Source: an uncultured Caulobacter sp. (GTDB lineage Bacteria; Pseudomonadota; Alphaproteobacteria; Caulobacterales; Caulobacteraceae). Taken from it: a DNA stretch of 64,000 bases. The notes beneath the pieces were generated by a model. It worked only from the letters and a program-made list of their open reading frames with translations. It searched no databases and was not told where the DNA came from. The DNA is taken from the NCBI GenBank assembly GCA_937925635.1, contig CALALX010000059.1, forward strand, positions 1 to 64,000, given 5' to 3'. Shown here piece after piece: positions 24,508 through 33,578 of this stretch (position 1 is the first letter of the stretch; the number at the start of each line of letters is the position of its first letter). Made by a program: the position numbers and the translations under genes.

Positions 24508-26313
24508 ATGTCCCTGCCGACAGCGAACCTGGCCCAGTGGCGCCTCTTCGTGGCGATCTGGCTGGTCGTGGGCGTCGTCGCCGTGGCCGCCAGCGGCGCG
24601 GTCGCTCGCCGCGACGCGAAGGCGTCCGCCGGGCGCCAGGCGGCCATAGCCAGCGCCCTGCACGCGGCGGTCCTCCGCAGTGAGCTGGAGCGTCATCGCT
24701 CACTGCCGATGGTTCTGGCCCAGGACCCGGACCTGGCGAGACTGCTGGCCCGGCCGGACGCCGAGGTCGCCGCGCGCCTGAACGTCAAGTTCGAGGCCCT
24801 CGCGACGGAGGTCCGGGCCGCCGCCATCTACGCCCTCGACGCCGACGGTCGGACGCTGGCCGCCAGCAACTGGAGACTGCCGACCAGCTTCGTCGGCTCG
24901 AACTACCGCTTTCGACCTTACTATTACGAGGCCATGCGGGACGGGCAGGCGATGTTCTTCGCGCTGGGAACGGTCAGCGGCCGGCCGGGACTCTATCTGT
25001 CGCGGCGCGTGGACGACGCCGCTGGACGACCCCTGGGCGTGATCGTGGCCAAGGTCGAGTTCGACACGCTCGAGGCGGCGTGGCGCGCTTCGGGCGAGCC
25101 GACCTACGTCACCGACGCCGACGGCGTGGTCGTGGTCACCACCGTTCCGGCCTGGCGCTTCAACACCGCGGGTCCGCTGTCGGCCGATCAGCGCCGCCGC
25201 TTCGCGGCGACCCAGACGGCGGGGGCCACCGCGCCTCGCGCCCTGCCGTTCGAGGCCAAGGAGCAGACCGTCATGCGGATCGAGGCCGACGTGCCGCCCG
25301 ATCTCTATGCCGTCGCCTCGGACGCGATCCCGGGGGTCGGTTGGCGGCTGACCCTGCTGGCGCCGGCCGGGGACGCCGTCAGCCGGGCGGTCGCCGGCGC
25401 CCGGTGGCTGGCCGCCCTGACCATCGCGCTGCTGGCGGCCCTGTCCGGCATCCTGCTGCGGCGCCGCCAGCGCGCCGCCGCGCGCGCCATCGAGGCCGAG
25501 CTGGGCCGCATCGAGCTGGAGCGCCAGATTGGCGTCCGCACCGCCGAGCTCCAGTCGACCAACGCGCTGCTCAATCGCGAGATCGACGAGCGTCGACGCC
25601 TGGAGACGGTGCGGCAGGACCTGCAGGATGAGCTGATCCAGGCCAACAAGCTGGCGACCCTGGGGCAGATCGCCGCCGGCGTGGCGCACGAGATCAACCA
25701 GCCCATCGCCGCCATCCGGACTCACGCCGACAGCGCATCCGTGCAGCTGCGGCGGGAGGACAGCGCCGGCGCGCTGCGTTCACTGTCGAACATCGATCGG
25801 CTGACGGAGCGGATCGGGGTCATAACCGACGAACTGCGGGCCTTCTCCCGGAAGACCCGGTCGGAGACGGTCGCGGTCGGGGTCGACGCCGCCATTGACG
25901 GTGCGGTCCTGCTGGTCGCCGGCAAGCTGAAGGAGAGCGGCATCGCGCTGAACCGGCGGCGGGCGGCGAGCGGGCTGGCTGTCCTCGCCGAGCGCAACCG
26001 CCTGGAACAGGTGGTGCTGAACGTCCTGCAGAACGCGATTGAGGCGCTGGACGGAACGCCCGATCCGGCCATCGCCCTTGAGGTCGCCGTCAAGGGCAAG
26101 GCGGTGAGCATCCAGATCACGGACAACGGGCCCGGGGTCGCGCCCGCCGTTCAGGCGCGACTGTTCACGCCGTTCACCACCAGCAAGCGGGACGGCATGG
26201 GCCTTGGCCTTGTCATCAGCCGGGACATCGTCGCGGCGTTCGGCGGCGAACTGTCGCTTGAACCCTCGCCGACCGGCGCCCGCTTCGTCATCCGGCTGGC
26301 GAAGGCCCCATGA
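24508..26313 (+). CDS. dctB: C4-dicarboxylate sensor histidine kinase DctB
   Basis: Membrane sensor kinase of 601 residues. Two membrane helices (about 10-30 and 295-315) flank a periplasmic PDC-type sensor carrying the DctB-like motif VGSNYRFRPYYYEAM. A coiled linker then leads to HisKA with GVAHEINQPIAAIRTHADSA (His394) and a HATPase domain (NVLQNAIEAL, ITDNGPGV, GMGLGLVIS). This matches DctB, which senses periplasmic C4-dicarboxylates and phosphorylates DctD. Its last 4 bases overlap dctD (ATGA), indicating translational coupling. It is divergent from dctA. Confidence 0.95.
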   Translation: MSLPTANLAQWRLFVAIWLVVGVVAVAASGAVARRDAKASAGRQAAIASALHAAVLRSELERHRSLPMVLAQDPDLARLLARPDAEVAARLNVKFEALATEVRAAAIYALDADGRTLAASNWRLPTSFVGSNYRFRPYYYEAMRDGQAMFFALGTVSGRPGLYLSRRVDDAAGRPLGVIVAKVEFDTLEAAWRASGEPTYVTDADGVVVVTTVPAWRFNTAGPLSADQRRRFAATQTAGATAPRALPFEAKEQTVMRIEADVPPDLYAVASDAIPGVGWRLTLLAPAGDAVSRAVAGARWLAALTIALLAALSGILLRRRQRAAARAIEAELGRIELERQIGVRTAELQSTNALLNREIDERRRLETVRQDLQDELIQANKLATLGQIAAGVAHEINQPIAAIRTHADSASVQLRREDSAGALRSLSNIDRLTERIGVITDELRAFSRKTRSETVAVGVDAAIDGAVLLVAGKLKESGIALNRRRAASGLAVLAERNRLEQVVLNVLQNAIEALDGTPDPAIALEVAVKGKAVSIQITDNGPGVAPAVQARLFTPFTTSKRDGMGLGLVISRDIVAAFGGELSLEPSPTGARFVIRLAKAP

Positions 26314-27644
26314 CCTTCGACGTCCTCCGCCGCGTCGCCCTCGTCGATGATGACGAGTCGTTCCGGGACGCCCTCGCCGAGCGGCTTGAGCTGGACGGCC
26401 TGACGGTGGCCTCATTCTCGTCGGCCGAGGCGGCGCTGAAGGCGATCGACGACCGCTTCGAGGGCGTGGTGGTCACCGACCTGCGCATGCCCGGCATGGA
26501 CGGCCGCCAGTTGGTCGAGCGGCTGAGCGCCGTCGATCCCGACATCCCGGTCGTGATGATGACAGGGCACGGGGACATCGCCGAAGCCGTCGAGGCCATG
26601 AAGCGCGGCGCCTATGACTTTCTCGCCAAGCCCTTCGCGCCGGAACGCCTGATCGAGACGCTTGGCCGGGCGTTGGAGAAGCGCGCGCTGGTGCTCGACA
26701 ACCGCAGGCTCGCCGCCCTCGCCGCCAACGACGAGGGATCGATTCCGCTCAGCGGCGTGAGCCGGCCCGTCGAAGCGCTTCGCGGCGCTATCCAACGGCT
26801 CGCGGACGCCGAGGTGGATGTGCTGATCGAGGGCGAGACCGGCTCCGGAAAGGAGGCCGTCGCGCGCGCGATCCACGGCGCGGGGCGCCGGCGTCTCCGT
26901 CCCTTCGTGGCGGTGTCCTGCGCGGCGCTGCCCGAGAGCGGACTGGAGAGCCTGCTCATGGGCGACGTCACCGGCGCGTTCCGGCGTCGGGAGGGTCAGA
27001 TCGAGCGGTCCAACCGCGGGACGCTGTTTCTCGACGAGATCGATCTGGCGCCGCGCGCGGCCCAGCTTCTGCTGCTGCGGGTGCTTGAAGAGCGCGAGGT
27101 CCTGCCCGTCGGCGCGGCGGAGCCTCACGCCCTGGACCTGCGGGTGCTGGCCGCGACCAAGGGCGATCCTGTGGAAGCGGTCAACAGCGGCGCCCTGCGG
27201 GAGGATCTCTTCTACCGCCTCAACGTCGTCCGCCTGCGCATGCCGCCCCTCCGGGAACGGCGCGAGGACGTGCCCTTGCTGTTCGCCCGCTTCCTGAGCC
27301 GCGCGGCGAGCCGGCTTGGACGCGAGGTTCCCCAGGTGGATCACGCCGTCCGCCGCCGTCTGCTCGAGCACGACTGGCCGGGCAATCTGCGGGAGCTGGC
27401 CAACTACGCCAGCCAGGTCGCGGTGGGTCTCGCGCCGCTCGAACCGGAGAGTCCGCCGGACGCCGGACTGGTTCAACGGGTCCAGGCCTACGAGGCAGAG
27501 TTGATCCGGGAGTCCCTGACCCGCCACCGCGGCGACATCCGCCAGGTCCTCGCCGAGCTGCGACTTCCCCGAAAGACGCTTTACGACAAGATGACCCGCC
27601 ACGGCCTGGTCCCGGCGCGGCACCGGCGTCAGGCGTCCGACTGA
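26310..27644 (+). CDS. dctD: NtrC-family response regulator DctD, lacking the GAFTGA loop
   Basis: 444 residues: receiver domain (about 8-120, phospho-acceptor Asp57 in VVVTDLRMPGMDG), AAA+ domain (about 145-370; Walker A EGETGSGKE, Walker B GTLFLDEID, the arginine-rich region after RLRMPPLRERREDVPLLFA) and a Fis-type helix-turn-helix at the end (RKTLYDKMTRHGL). Domain order and the partner DctB make DctD the best name. The sigma-54-contacting loop is abnormal: where GAFTGA is expected the protein reads GDVTGAFRRREGQ (DVTGAF at 219-224), several residues shorter. Such regulators, for example Rhodobacter capsulatus NtrC and TyrR, work without sigma-54. It may therefore activate a sigma-70-type promoter, or only bind DNA. 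Confidence 0.9.
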   Translation: MTFDVLRRVALVDDDESFRDALAERLELDGLTVASFSSAEAALKAIDDRFEGVVVTDLRMPGMDGRQLVERLSAVDPDIPVVMMTGHGDIAEAVEAMKRGAYDFLAKPFAPERLIETLGRALEKRALVLDNRRLAALAANDEGSIPLSGVSRPVEALRGAIQRLADAEVDVLIEGETGSGKEAVARAIHGAGRRRLRPFVAVSCAALPESGLESLLMGDVTGAFRRREGQIERSNRGTLFLDEIDLAPRAAQLLLLRVLEEREVLPVGAAEPHALDLRVLAATKGDPVEAVNSGALREDLFYRLNVVRLRMPPLRERREDVPLLFARFLSRAASRLGREVPQVDHAVRRRLLEHDWPGNLRELANYASQVAVGLAPLEPESPPDAGLVQRVQAYEAELIRESLTRHRGDIRQVLAELRLPRKTLYDKMTRHGLVPARHRRQASD

Positions 27645-27749
27645 CGGCCGCCCAGGGCGCCGACCCGCCGAAAAGCCGCGAAAAGCGTCCTGTGATGGCG
27701 TAAGACGGCCAACGCGCCCCGGGTTCAACTCCTGAAATTCACGACTAAA

Positions 27750-27830
27750 GTGCAGAACGATCAATCCTTTAGGCTCAGCGTCGCCCCGATGATGGACTGG
27801 ACAAACGAGGCATTGATTTCAGTGGGTTAG
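27750..27830 (+). pseudogene. dusA: Displaced 5' end of dusA, left by integration of the element
   Basis: GTG-initiated frame reading VQNDQSFRLSVAPMMDWT, then unrelated codons to a stop at 27828-27830. It matches the N-terminus of the intact DusA at 29130 (VQKYQSHRLSVAPMMDWT). The nucleotide match is ungapped over about 56 bases, from AAAGTGCAG through TGGAC, with 10 mismatches. Homology stops exactly after ATGATGGACTGGAC. This is most simply the chromosome's own dusA start, cut off by site-specific integration. Confidence 0.85.
27789..27802 (+). repeat. Left attachment-site core (att)
   Basis: ATGATGGACTGGAC, identical to 29169-29182. It encodes the MMDWT codons of DusA and is the longest identical block of the duplicated dusA 5' ends, so crossover probably occurred here. 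Confidence 0.8.
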
Positions 27831-27925
27831 CGGGCGGCGTGTGCGGATTTTGTACCGCAGGCGTTCACGTTCGCTTGAGTATCCGGTTGTGCGAGGCGGT
27901 TCGATTCAGCGCGCTAACACCCGAT

Positions 27926-28180
27926 TCAGCCCAGCTCCTTTGCGAGGTGTTCCAGCATCTCCACGCCGATCTCGCTGCTCGATATTAGGCAGGGATCGTC
28001 CCACTCATTTTGGAAGGTCAGAGACGCCATCGGGAATTTGTAGACCGTGAGCGTGGGATATCGCTCGACGTCGGGCGTTCCGTACTTCCGCTGAAGAGCC
28101 GCGCGAACTCGGTCGATATCCTCCGTGGCGAACTCCAGCGAGCAAGCTCCATCGGGCAATCGGAGGAGTGAAATGGTCAT
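27926..28180 (-). CDS. Hypothetical protein inside the dusA element, possibly N-terminally truncated
   Basis: About 84 residues from the ATG at 28180 (MTISLLRLPDGACSLEFATE), mixed alpha/beta, no membrane segment, ending EMLEHLAKELG. I do not recognise the family. The frame stays open upstream through a GTG at 28246 and reads protein-like there (HLVLRFESLRGLSNLLG), which suggests the gene once started further upstream and lost its beginning in the deletion that also cut the integrase. The region is lower in GC than the surroundings, in keeping with foreign cargo. Confidence 0.5.
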   Translation of the reverse strand: MTISLLRLPDGACSLEFATEDIDRVRAALQRKYGTPDVERYPTLTVYKFPMASLTFQNEWDDPCLISSSEIGVEMLEHLAKELG

Positions 28181-28194
28181 CCCCAGAAGATTGC

Positions 28195-29016
28195 TCAGGC
28201 CCCGCAGCGATTCAAATCGGAGCACGAGATGCCCCCCGCCGTGCACCGACAGTCCTTCGAAAGGCGCTGCGCTAGGTTGAAATCCGAGGGCTTGCCCTTC
28301 TTCTCGCGCGGGTCCTTGCGGTCGCGGATCGTCAGCATCTTGGTCCGCGTGTTGAGATCGCTCCAGGTCACGCGGCAGATTTCCTCCTGGCGCATGGCGG
28401 TCGCAACCGCGAACTTTATGATCCGGCCCATGGGGATGACCTGGCGCGGGTTGCCGTCAAAGTGGGCGATCAGCTTGGCCAGATCGTTGTCGGTCGGCCG
28501 CCGGTCGCGCTCATTGCCCTTGCCGACCAGGCCCAGGCGTTTGAGGGCGATGCGCGCCAGGTCCACCGGCTCGACCGGCACGGCCACGCCATGCACCGCT
28601 GCGGCATGGGACAGCACCAGCTTGATTGTGCCGATGTCGATGCCGAGGGTCACCGGCCCCGCGCCCTGTTCGGCCCTCGCGCGGCCGAAGCGGATGATCC
28701 GGTCGCGGTCCAGCTCGGCCATGTTGCGGCCGCCCAACTCCCGCTTGAGCATGGCGAGGGTGGCGTCCTTGGACCGGCCCGGCGCGCGGCCGACCTCCTT
28801 CATGTCTTCGATGTGGAGGTCGATCAGGTCGCCGAAGGTCCGCAGCTTCGCGGTGCGCGAGGCCTTGGGCGCCTCGCCGCGATCGATCTGGCGCTCGGCG
28901 TCCAAGGCCCACGCGCGGGCGTCGTCCTTGCGCCGGAAGGTCTCGCTGATATAGCGGCTCTTGCGCCGCACGACGGCCCGCCAGGACCCGGATGGAAGCT
29001 TCACGAAGGAGGCCAA
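28195..29016 (-). pseudogene. Truncated tyrosine integrase, dusA-site type
   Basis: 273 residues remain. The N-terminal arm-binding domain (SGSWRAVVRRKSRYISETF) and SAM-like core-binding domain (about 60-160) are present. In the catalytic domain the first Arg is seen in AMRQEEICRVTW and the Lys region in TIRDRKDPREKKG. After KPSDFN the sequence is unrelated and ends in a Cys-rich tail, so the His-x-x-Arg box and the nucleophilic Tyr of the roughly 350-residue family are missing. It should be catalytically dead. The gene starts 114 bases from dusA and reads away from it, as is usual for integrases beside their att site. Confidence 0.85.
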
Positions 29017-29031
29017 TTTCGTGTCCCCTAT

Positions 29032-29095
29032 GTGTACAGTCGGGCGGAGAAGCGTGGCGTGGAATGGCGTATTGGGTCGTAAAATCGGTGTACAC
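29032..29095. repeat. Two GTGTACA motifs beside the right att site
   Basis: GTGTACA at 29032-29038 and the palindrome GTGTACAC at 29088-29095, in the 113-base gap between the integrase start and dusA. They could be arm-type integrase or excisionase sites, or an operator for the integrase promoter. I saw no exact copy near the left end. Confidence 0.35.
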
Positions 29096-29129
29096 GAGGC
29101 CGATCTAACGGATTGAAGTTACAAGAAAA

Positions 29130-30134
<1,005 letters not shown>

Positions 30135-30253
30135 CCCCAAGTCGCCGGATCGCCGAACCTAGGCGAGCAGGAGGCCGCCCCTCGGCCGCAATGCCAGGTT
30201 GCGGCGGTTCCACGGCTTGCTAAGAGTGGCGCACGAGGTTCGGGGGATTTCGC

Positions 30254-31813
30254 GTGAATCGCATGCTCAACACCGCGGCGGCCGTGGCCGTCTGCGTTTC
30301 CGTGGCCGGCCAAGCGGTCGCGGCCGAGCCGGCGACGCCGGCGCCGTCGAAGAAGGAGACCGGGTCGGCCTGGGTCCAGTGCGACGGCCAGCCGGCCGAC
30401 ATGAGCGTGGGGGAGGCGGCCGCCTATCTGCTGGCCATCACCGCGACCGGCGGCATCGTCGGCGGTCTGGTCGGCGCGCCGGAGACCGGCGATGTCGCCA
30501 AGCGGCTGAAGGGCGCCGAGGGCGTCGCCGCCTGCGACCAGGCCCTGGCCAGGGAAACCGCCGATCTGCGCAAGGTCCAGCTGCAGCTGGCGCGCGGCGT
30601 CCATCGCATCGAAGCCAAGGACTACGACGCCGCCCTGGCCGACATCCGCGGCGCCGCGGCCGCCGCCCCAGGACCGGCCGCCGAGCCCGACTTCAAGCGC
30701 ACCATGGGCGTGTCGATCATGGAGCTGGAGGCCGCCGCCCTGGTTCGCCAGGGCAAGACCGCCGAGGCGGAGAAGCTCGCCCTGGCGATGGCCGAGATCG
30801 CGCCCTACGACGTGCTGACCCAGCTGCGCGCCCTGTCCTACGCCAACCTGACGGCCGACATGACGCCGGAGAAGCAGGCCTTTTTCGACCGGTTCGCGCG
30901 CATCTACCCGCCGGCGCTGTTCGCGCGCTACGAGGCGAAGCTATGGGCCGGCGACTTCGCCGGCGCGGCGGCCGACCTGGAGCGGTTCGACGCCCTTCAC
31001 AAGGCCTTCTTCTCCGACGCCGAGCCGATGACCCTGAGCCTGGCGCGGCGGTCGGCGGCCTACATGCTGGCCGGCGACCTGAAGCGGTCGGACGAGGTCG
31101 CTGTCGAGGCCCGGGCCGCGGTCGAGAAACTGATCCGCAGCGGCAAGGCCAGCGAGAGCGCCTCCGTGATCAGCCAGGCCGAGGAGCTGCTCGATTTCCA
31201 GGCCGTCGGCCGCAAGCTGGCGGACGGAAAGGTCGCGGAGGCCCGGGCTTCATTCGCGGCTCGGTCGCGCTGGCTGGCGCCCAAGGCTCCGGCCGTGGCG
31301 GTGCTGACCGAGCGCTTGCAGGCCGGGGCGAGTCCGGCCGAGCTGACCGGCGCGCTGGCCCGCACGCCGGCCGATATCCGCGCCGAGGGGCTGGCCATCG
31401 AGGCGGCCGCCCTGGCCGAACCCGCGGACGAGACCAAGGCCCTGTTCGGGGCCCTGCGGCCCTACGTGAAGAACGGCCACGCTGCCTATACCCGCGCGGT
31501 GTGGAACACCGGCAAGTCGCGCTATCTCGTGAAGCGGACCGAAAAGTCGAAGTACAATGGTGAGTTGATGTTCGCCTACGGCGCCTACGGCCAGGCCGGC
31601 GGCGAAGCCATCCTGCTGCACGCCGCGCTGATGGCTCGCCACCGCGGCCATGCGGGGTTCATGATGGGGCCGACGCGATCAAAGCTCGACAACACCCTGG
31701 TGATGTTCGGCGATCCGGGCGGGCCGGGCATGGTCGACGGCATGGTGCTCGACGCCGGCGAGGTGATCCGGGCCCTGTCGCCGGAAATGCCGGAGCCCGT
31801 GAAGCGGCGCTAG
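30254..31813 (+). CDS. Periplasmic helical-repeat (TPR-like) protein of unknown function
   Basis: 519 residues from a GTG start; an ATG three codons later is equally possible. Signal peptide NTAAAVAVCVSVAGQAVAAE, then a small hydrophobic segment (YLLAITATGGIVGGLVGAPE) and an alanine-rich all-helical body. It contains degenerate TPR-like pairs such as KDYDAALADIRGAAAAAPG and GKTAEAEKLALAMAEIAPYD. The last 120 residues are less helical and Gly-rich (GFMMGPTRSKLDNTLVMFG). I do not recognise a named family. It stands alone after dusA with a 119-base gap. Its stop codon overlaps a large palindrome. Confidence 0.8.
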   Translation: MNRMLNTAAAVAVCVSVAGQAVAAEPATPAPSKKETGSAWVQCDGQPADMSVGEAAAYLLAITATGGIVGGLVGAPETGDVAKRLKGAEGVAACDQALARETADLRKVQLQLARGVHRIEAKDYDAALADIRGAAAAAPGPAAEPDFKRTMGVSIMELEAAALVRQGKTAEAEKLALAMAEIAPYDVLTQLRALSYANLTADMTPEKQAFFDRFARIYPPALFARYEAKLWAGDFAGAAADLERFDALHKAFFSDAEPMTLSLARRSAAYMLAGDLKRSDEVAVEARAAVEKLIRSGKASESASVISQAEELLDFQAVGRKLADGKVAEARASFAARSRWLAPKAPAVAVLTERLQAGASPAELTGALARTPADIRAEGLAIEAAALAEPADETKALFGALRPYVKNGHAAYTRAVWNTGKSRYLVKRTEKSKYNGELMFAYGAYGQAGGEAILLHAALMARHRGHAGFMMGPTRSKLDNTLVMFGDPGGPGMVDGMVLDAGEVIRALSPEMPEPVKRR

Positions 31814-31860
31814 AGCCTGATGGGTTCAGATGGAACAGTCTGAACCCTGAATCAGGCTCT
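31812..31860. repeat. Palindromic intergenic repeat unit 1
   Basis: AGAGCCTGAT (31812-31821) pairs with ATCAGGCTCT (31851-31860), and nested GGGTTCAGA pairs with TCTGAACCC. It overlaps the stop codon of the upstream gene and could act as a bidirectional terminator. Confidence 0.7.
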
Positions 31861-31872
31861 ACACCTTTGATT

Positions 31873-31925
31873 CTAGAGCACGATTCAGCCATCAGACGAT
31901 TCCGTCTGATGCCATCGTGCTCTAG
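31873..31925. repeat. Palindromic intergenic repeat unit 2
   Basis: CTAGAGCACGAT (31873-31884) pairs with ATCGTGCTCTAG (31914-31925), and nested CATCAGACG pairs with CGTCTGATG around ATTC. It contains the stop codon of the convergent protease gene. It is built like unit 1 (outer stem opening with AGAGC, inner stem, short loop) but differs in sequence. Confidence 0.7.
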
Positions 31926-32434
31926 GGCTTCAGGATCAGCGCCGTGCGCGTGGCCTCGAACGACTGCAGCTTGCCCAGGTAGCTCATGCCCAGCAGCGAG
32001 GTCTCAAGGCCGCGCTCGAGGATCAGGGCGTCGACGTTCTCGACGCGAGCGCCGGCGATCGAGACCGAGGCCAGGCGCACGGCGGCGGCCTTCACCTTCC
32101 CTTCGGCGGTGACCACGTCGTAGCGATAGTCGAGGTCGGCCGGCTCGTAGCCCAGCCGCCGGGCGTCGGCCGCGGTCAGGGCGACGGCGGTGGCGCCGGT
32201 GTCGACCAGGAAGCGCACGGCCTTGCCGTCAACGACGGCCTCGGCCCAATAGTGACCGTCCGCGCCCTTGGCGACCTGGGCCCGAGTGGCTGCGACGGGG
32301 CCGGGCGCGTGGACGGCGGCCTCGGCCCGCAGGACCGGCGCCGCCTGGGCGGAGTCGTCAAGGCTCGCCACCGTGCGCGCCGCGCCGAGGGCCGACAACG
32401 CCGCGATACAGCCGATCGCCAGCACCCTGATCAT
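31922..32434 (-). CDS. Retropepsin-like aspartic protease (TIGR02281-like, clan AA)
   Basis: 170 residues from the ATG at 32434. N-terminal signal/anchor MIRVLAIGCIAALSALGAAR, a low-complexity linker, then a single retropepsin domain with FLVDTGATAVAL (catalytic Asp78), LGYEPADLDYRYDVVTAEGK, and the C-terminal GLETSLLGMSYLGKLQSFE typical of the bacterial family. It should dimerise to form one active site in the periplasm. Family members are widespread in alphaproteobacteria with no settled substrate. It is convergent with the TPR-like gene, and its stop lies in repeat unit 2. Confidence 0.9.
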   Translation of the reverse strand: MIRVLAIGCIAALSALGAARTVASLDDSAQAAPVLRAEAAVHAPGPVAATRAQVAKGADGHYWAEAVVDGKAVRFLVDTGATAVALTAADARRLGYEPADLDYRYDVVTAEGKVKAAAVRLASVSIAGARVENVDALILERGLETSLLGMSYLGKLQSFEATRTALILKP

Positions 32435-32551
32435 CACCAAACCCCGCCTTCTGGCTTGCGGAGGCGTTGCCGCCCCTCTTCGCCGCGCACTGTAGGCGGG
32501 CGTCGGTTTGCAACGCGTGAACGGGTGCAAGGTCTGGTTAAGGCGTTCGTA

Positions 32552-32703
32552 CTCCCTCCCCCTTGTGGGGAGGGACAGCCCTGCGAAGTAGGGCAGGGTG
32601 GGGCAAGTGATGGCCGCCTGCTGCGCCAGGCGCGGATCGCTGGTTGCCCCCTCTCTCGTCTCGCTGCGCTCGCCGGTCCACCTTCCCCACAAGGGGGAGG
32701 GAG
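32552..32703. repeat. MITE-like inverted-repeat element, 152 bp (family A)
   Basis: Terminal inverted repeats of 23 bp (32552-32574 and 32681-32703) match at 22 positions; each end is itself a small palindrome, CCCCCTTGTGGGG type. In reverse complement the interior aligns with the element at 53467-53617. It fills the gap between the protease promoter region and the DUF1289 gene. No ORF is present. Confidence 0.75.
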
Positions 32704-32707
32704 GGCC

Positions 32708-32923
32708 TCACCCCAGCCCCAGCTTCTCCGGTCGGATCCGCGACCGGCGCCCGGGCAGTTCCGCCATCAGCCGCTCGCGCTCGGTCTCCGGCAACCTCGC
32801 CCAGCCGGCGATCTCCATCAGGGTGCGGTGGCAGCCCAGGCACAGGCTGCTTTCCGGGTCGACGATGCAGACCTTGATGCAGGGGGTGGCGATCGCCTTG
32901 GGCGGCGCGGCGGGCGGGGTCAC
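32708..32923 (-). CDS. DUF1289 small cysteine-rich protein
   Basis: About 71 residues. The four-cysteine pattern is clear: CIKVCIVDPESSLCLGCHRT, then EIAGWARLPETERERLM, the signature of DUF1289 (YdhL-like) proteins, which probably bind a metal or Fe-S cluster. The GTG start at 32923 overlaps the thioesterase stop as GTGA, so the two are translationally coupled. The biological role of the family is not established. Confidence 0.9.
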   Translation of the reverse strand: MTPPAAPPKAIATPCIKVCIVDPESSLCLGCHRTLMEIAGWARLPETERERLMAELPGRRSRIRPEKLGLG

Positions 32924-33378
32924 GGGTTGGCTCCCTCGGGAATGGCGTAGGCGACCGTGGCCTTGGCGGCGGGGCGACCGCGGCCCTCGGTCCACATCAG
33001 CACATCGCAAGTTCCGATCCGGCGGCCCAGCCGCAGCATCGTCGCTTCCGCGTGCAGGTCGCCCGGCGCGCAGGGGCGCAGGAAATGGATGGTCAGGCTG
33101 GTGGTCACCGCCATGGCCACCTCGCCGAGGTGGGCCAGCATCAGGGCGTAGGCGGCTGTGTCGGCCATGCTCATCAGCGTCGGGCCCGAGATCACCCCGC
33201 CGGGGCGCAGATTCCGCTCGCCCGTGGCCTGGACCAGCTCGACAAGCCCGGGGCTCACGCGAACGATGCGCGGCATCATCGCCGGATCCGCCGCCGGGAA
33301 GGCCCGCAGCAGGAAATCGTTCAGCCCCTCCGCCTCCATGCGCAGGGGCGAACTGGCGGTCGCCGGTTCGTGGATCAT
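32920..33378 (-). CDS. PaaI-type hotdog-fold acyl-CoA thioesterase
   Basis: 152 residues, one hotdog domain. The segment RNLRPGGVISGPTLMSMADT carries the PaaI-like Gly-rich turn and Asp region of the active site, followed by TTSLTIHFLRPCAPGDLHAEA, a typical family strand pair. It probably hydrolyses medium-chain or aromatic acyl-CoAs in the cytoplasm. It is coupled to the DUF1289 gene, a frequent neighbour in alphaproteobacteria. The substrate is not predictable. Confidence 0.88.
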   Translation of the reverse strand: MIHEPATASSPLRMEAEGLNDFLLRAFPAADPAMMPRIVRVSPGLVELVQATGERNLRPGGVISGPTLMSMADTAAYALMLAHLGEVAMAVTTSLTIHFLRPCAPGDLHAEATMLRLGRRIGTCDVLMWTEGRGRPAAKATVAYAIPEGANP

Positions 33379-33438
33379 GCCGCCAGCATCGCCGTCCCGA
33401 ACGGGCGTTTCAAGCGATACCAGTACGCCGCGATATCG

Positions 33439-33455
33439 TCATGTTTTCGACATGA
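33439..33455. promoter_or_regulatory. Palindrome in the AT-rich promoter region of the 33579 gene
   Basis: TCATGT-TTTCG-ACATGA is a perfect 6-bp inverted repeat with a 5-base spacer. It lies 124 bases upstream of the 33579 start and 61 bases upstream of the divergent thioesterase start, in a stretch clearly lower in GC than the genome. The factor is unknown. Confidence 0.35.
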
Positions 33456-33578
33456 TGATTACAGTCTTGTAAGATATGAATTCTGTGTAATTGTTCGAGT
33501 CTGTCTTGTATTTAATTTGTGAATACAGATCGTCGCAAGCATCATTCCGTTGCACCAATCAGGGAGATGGAGCGACCC

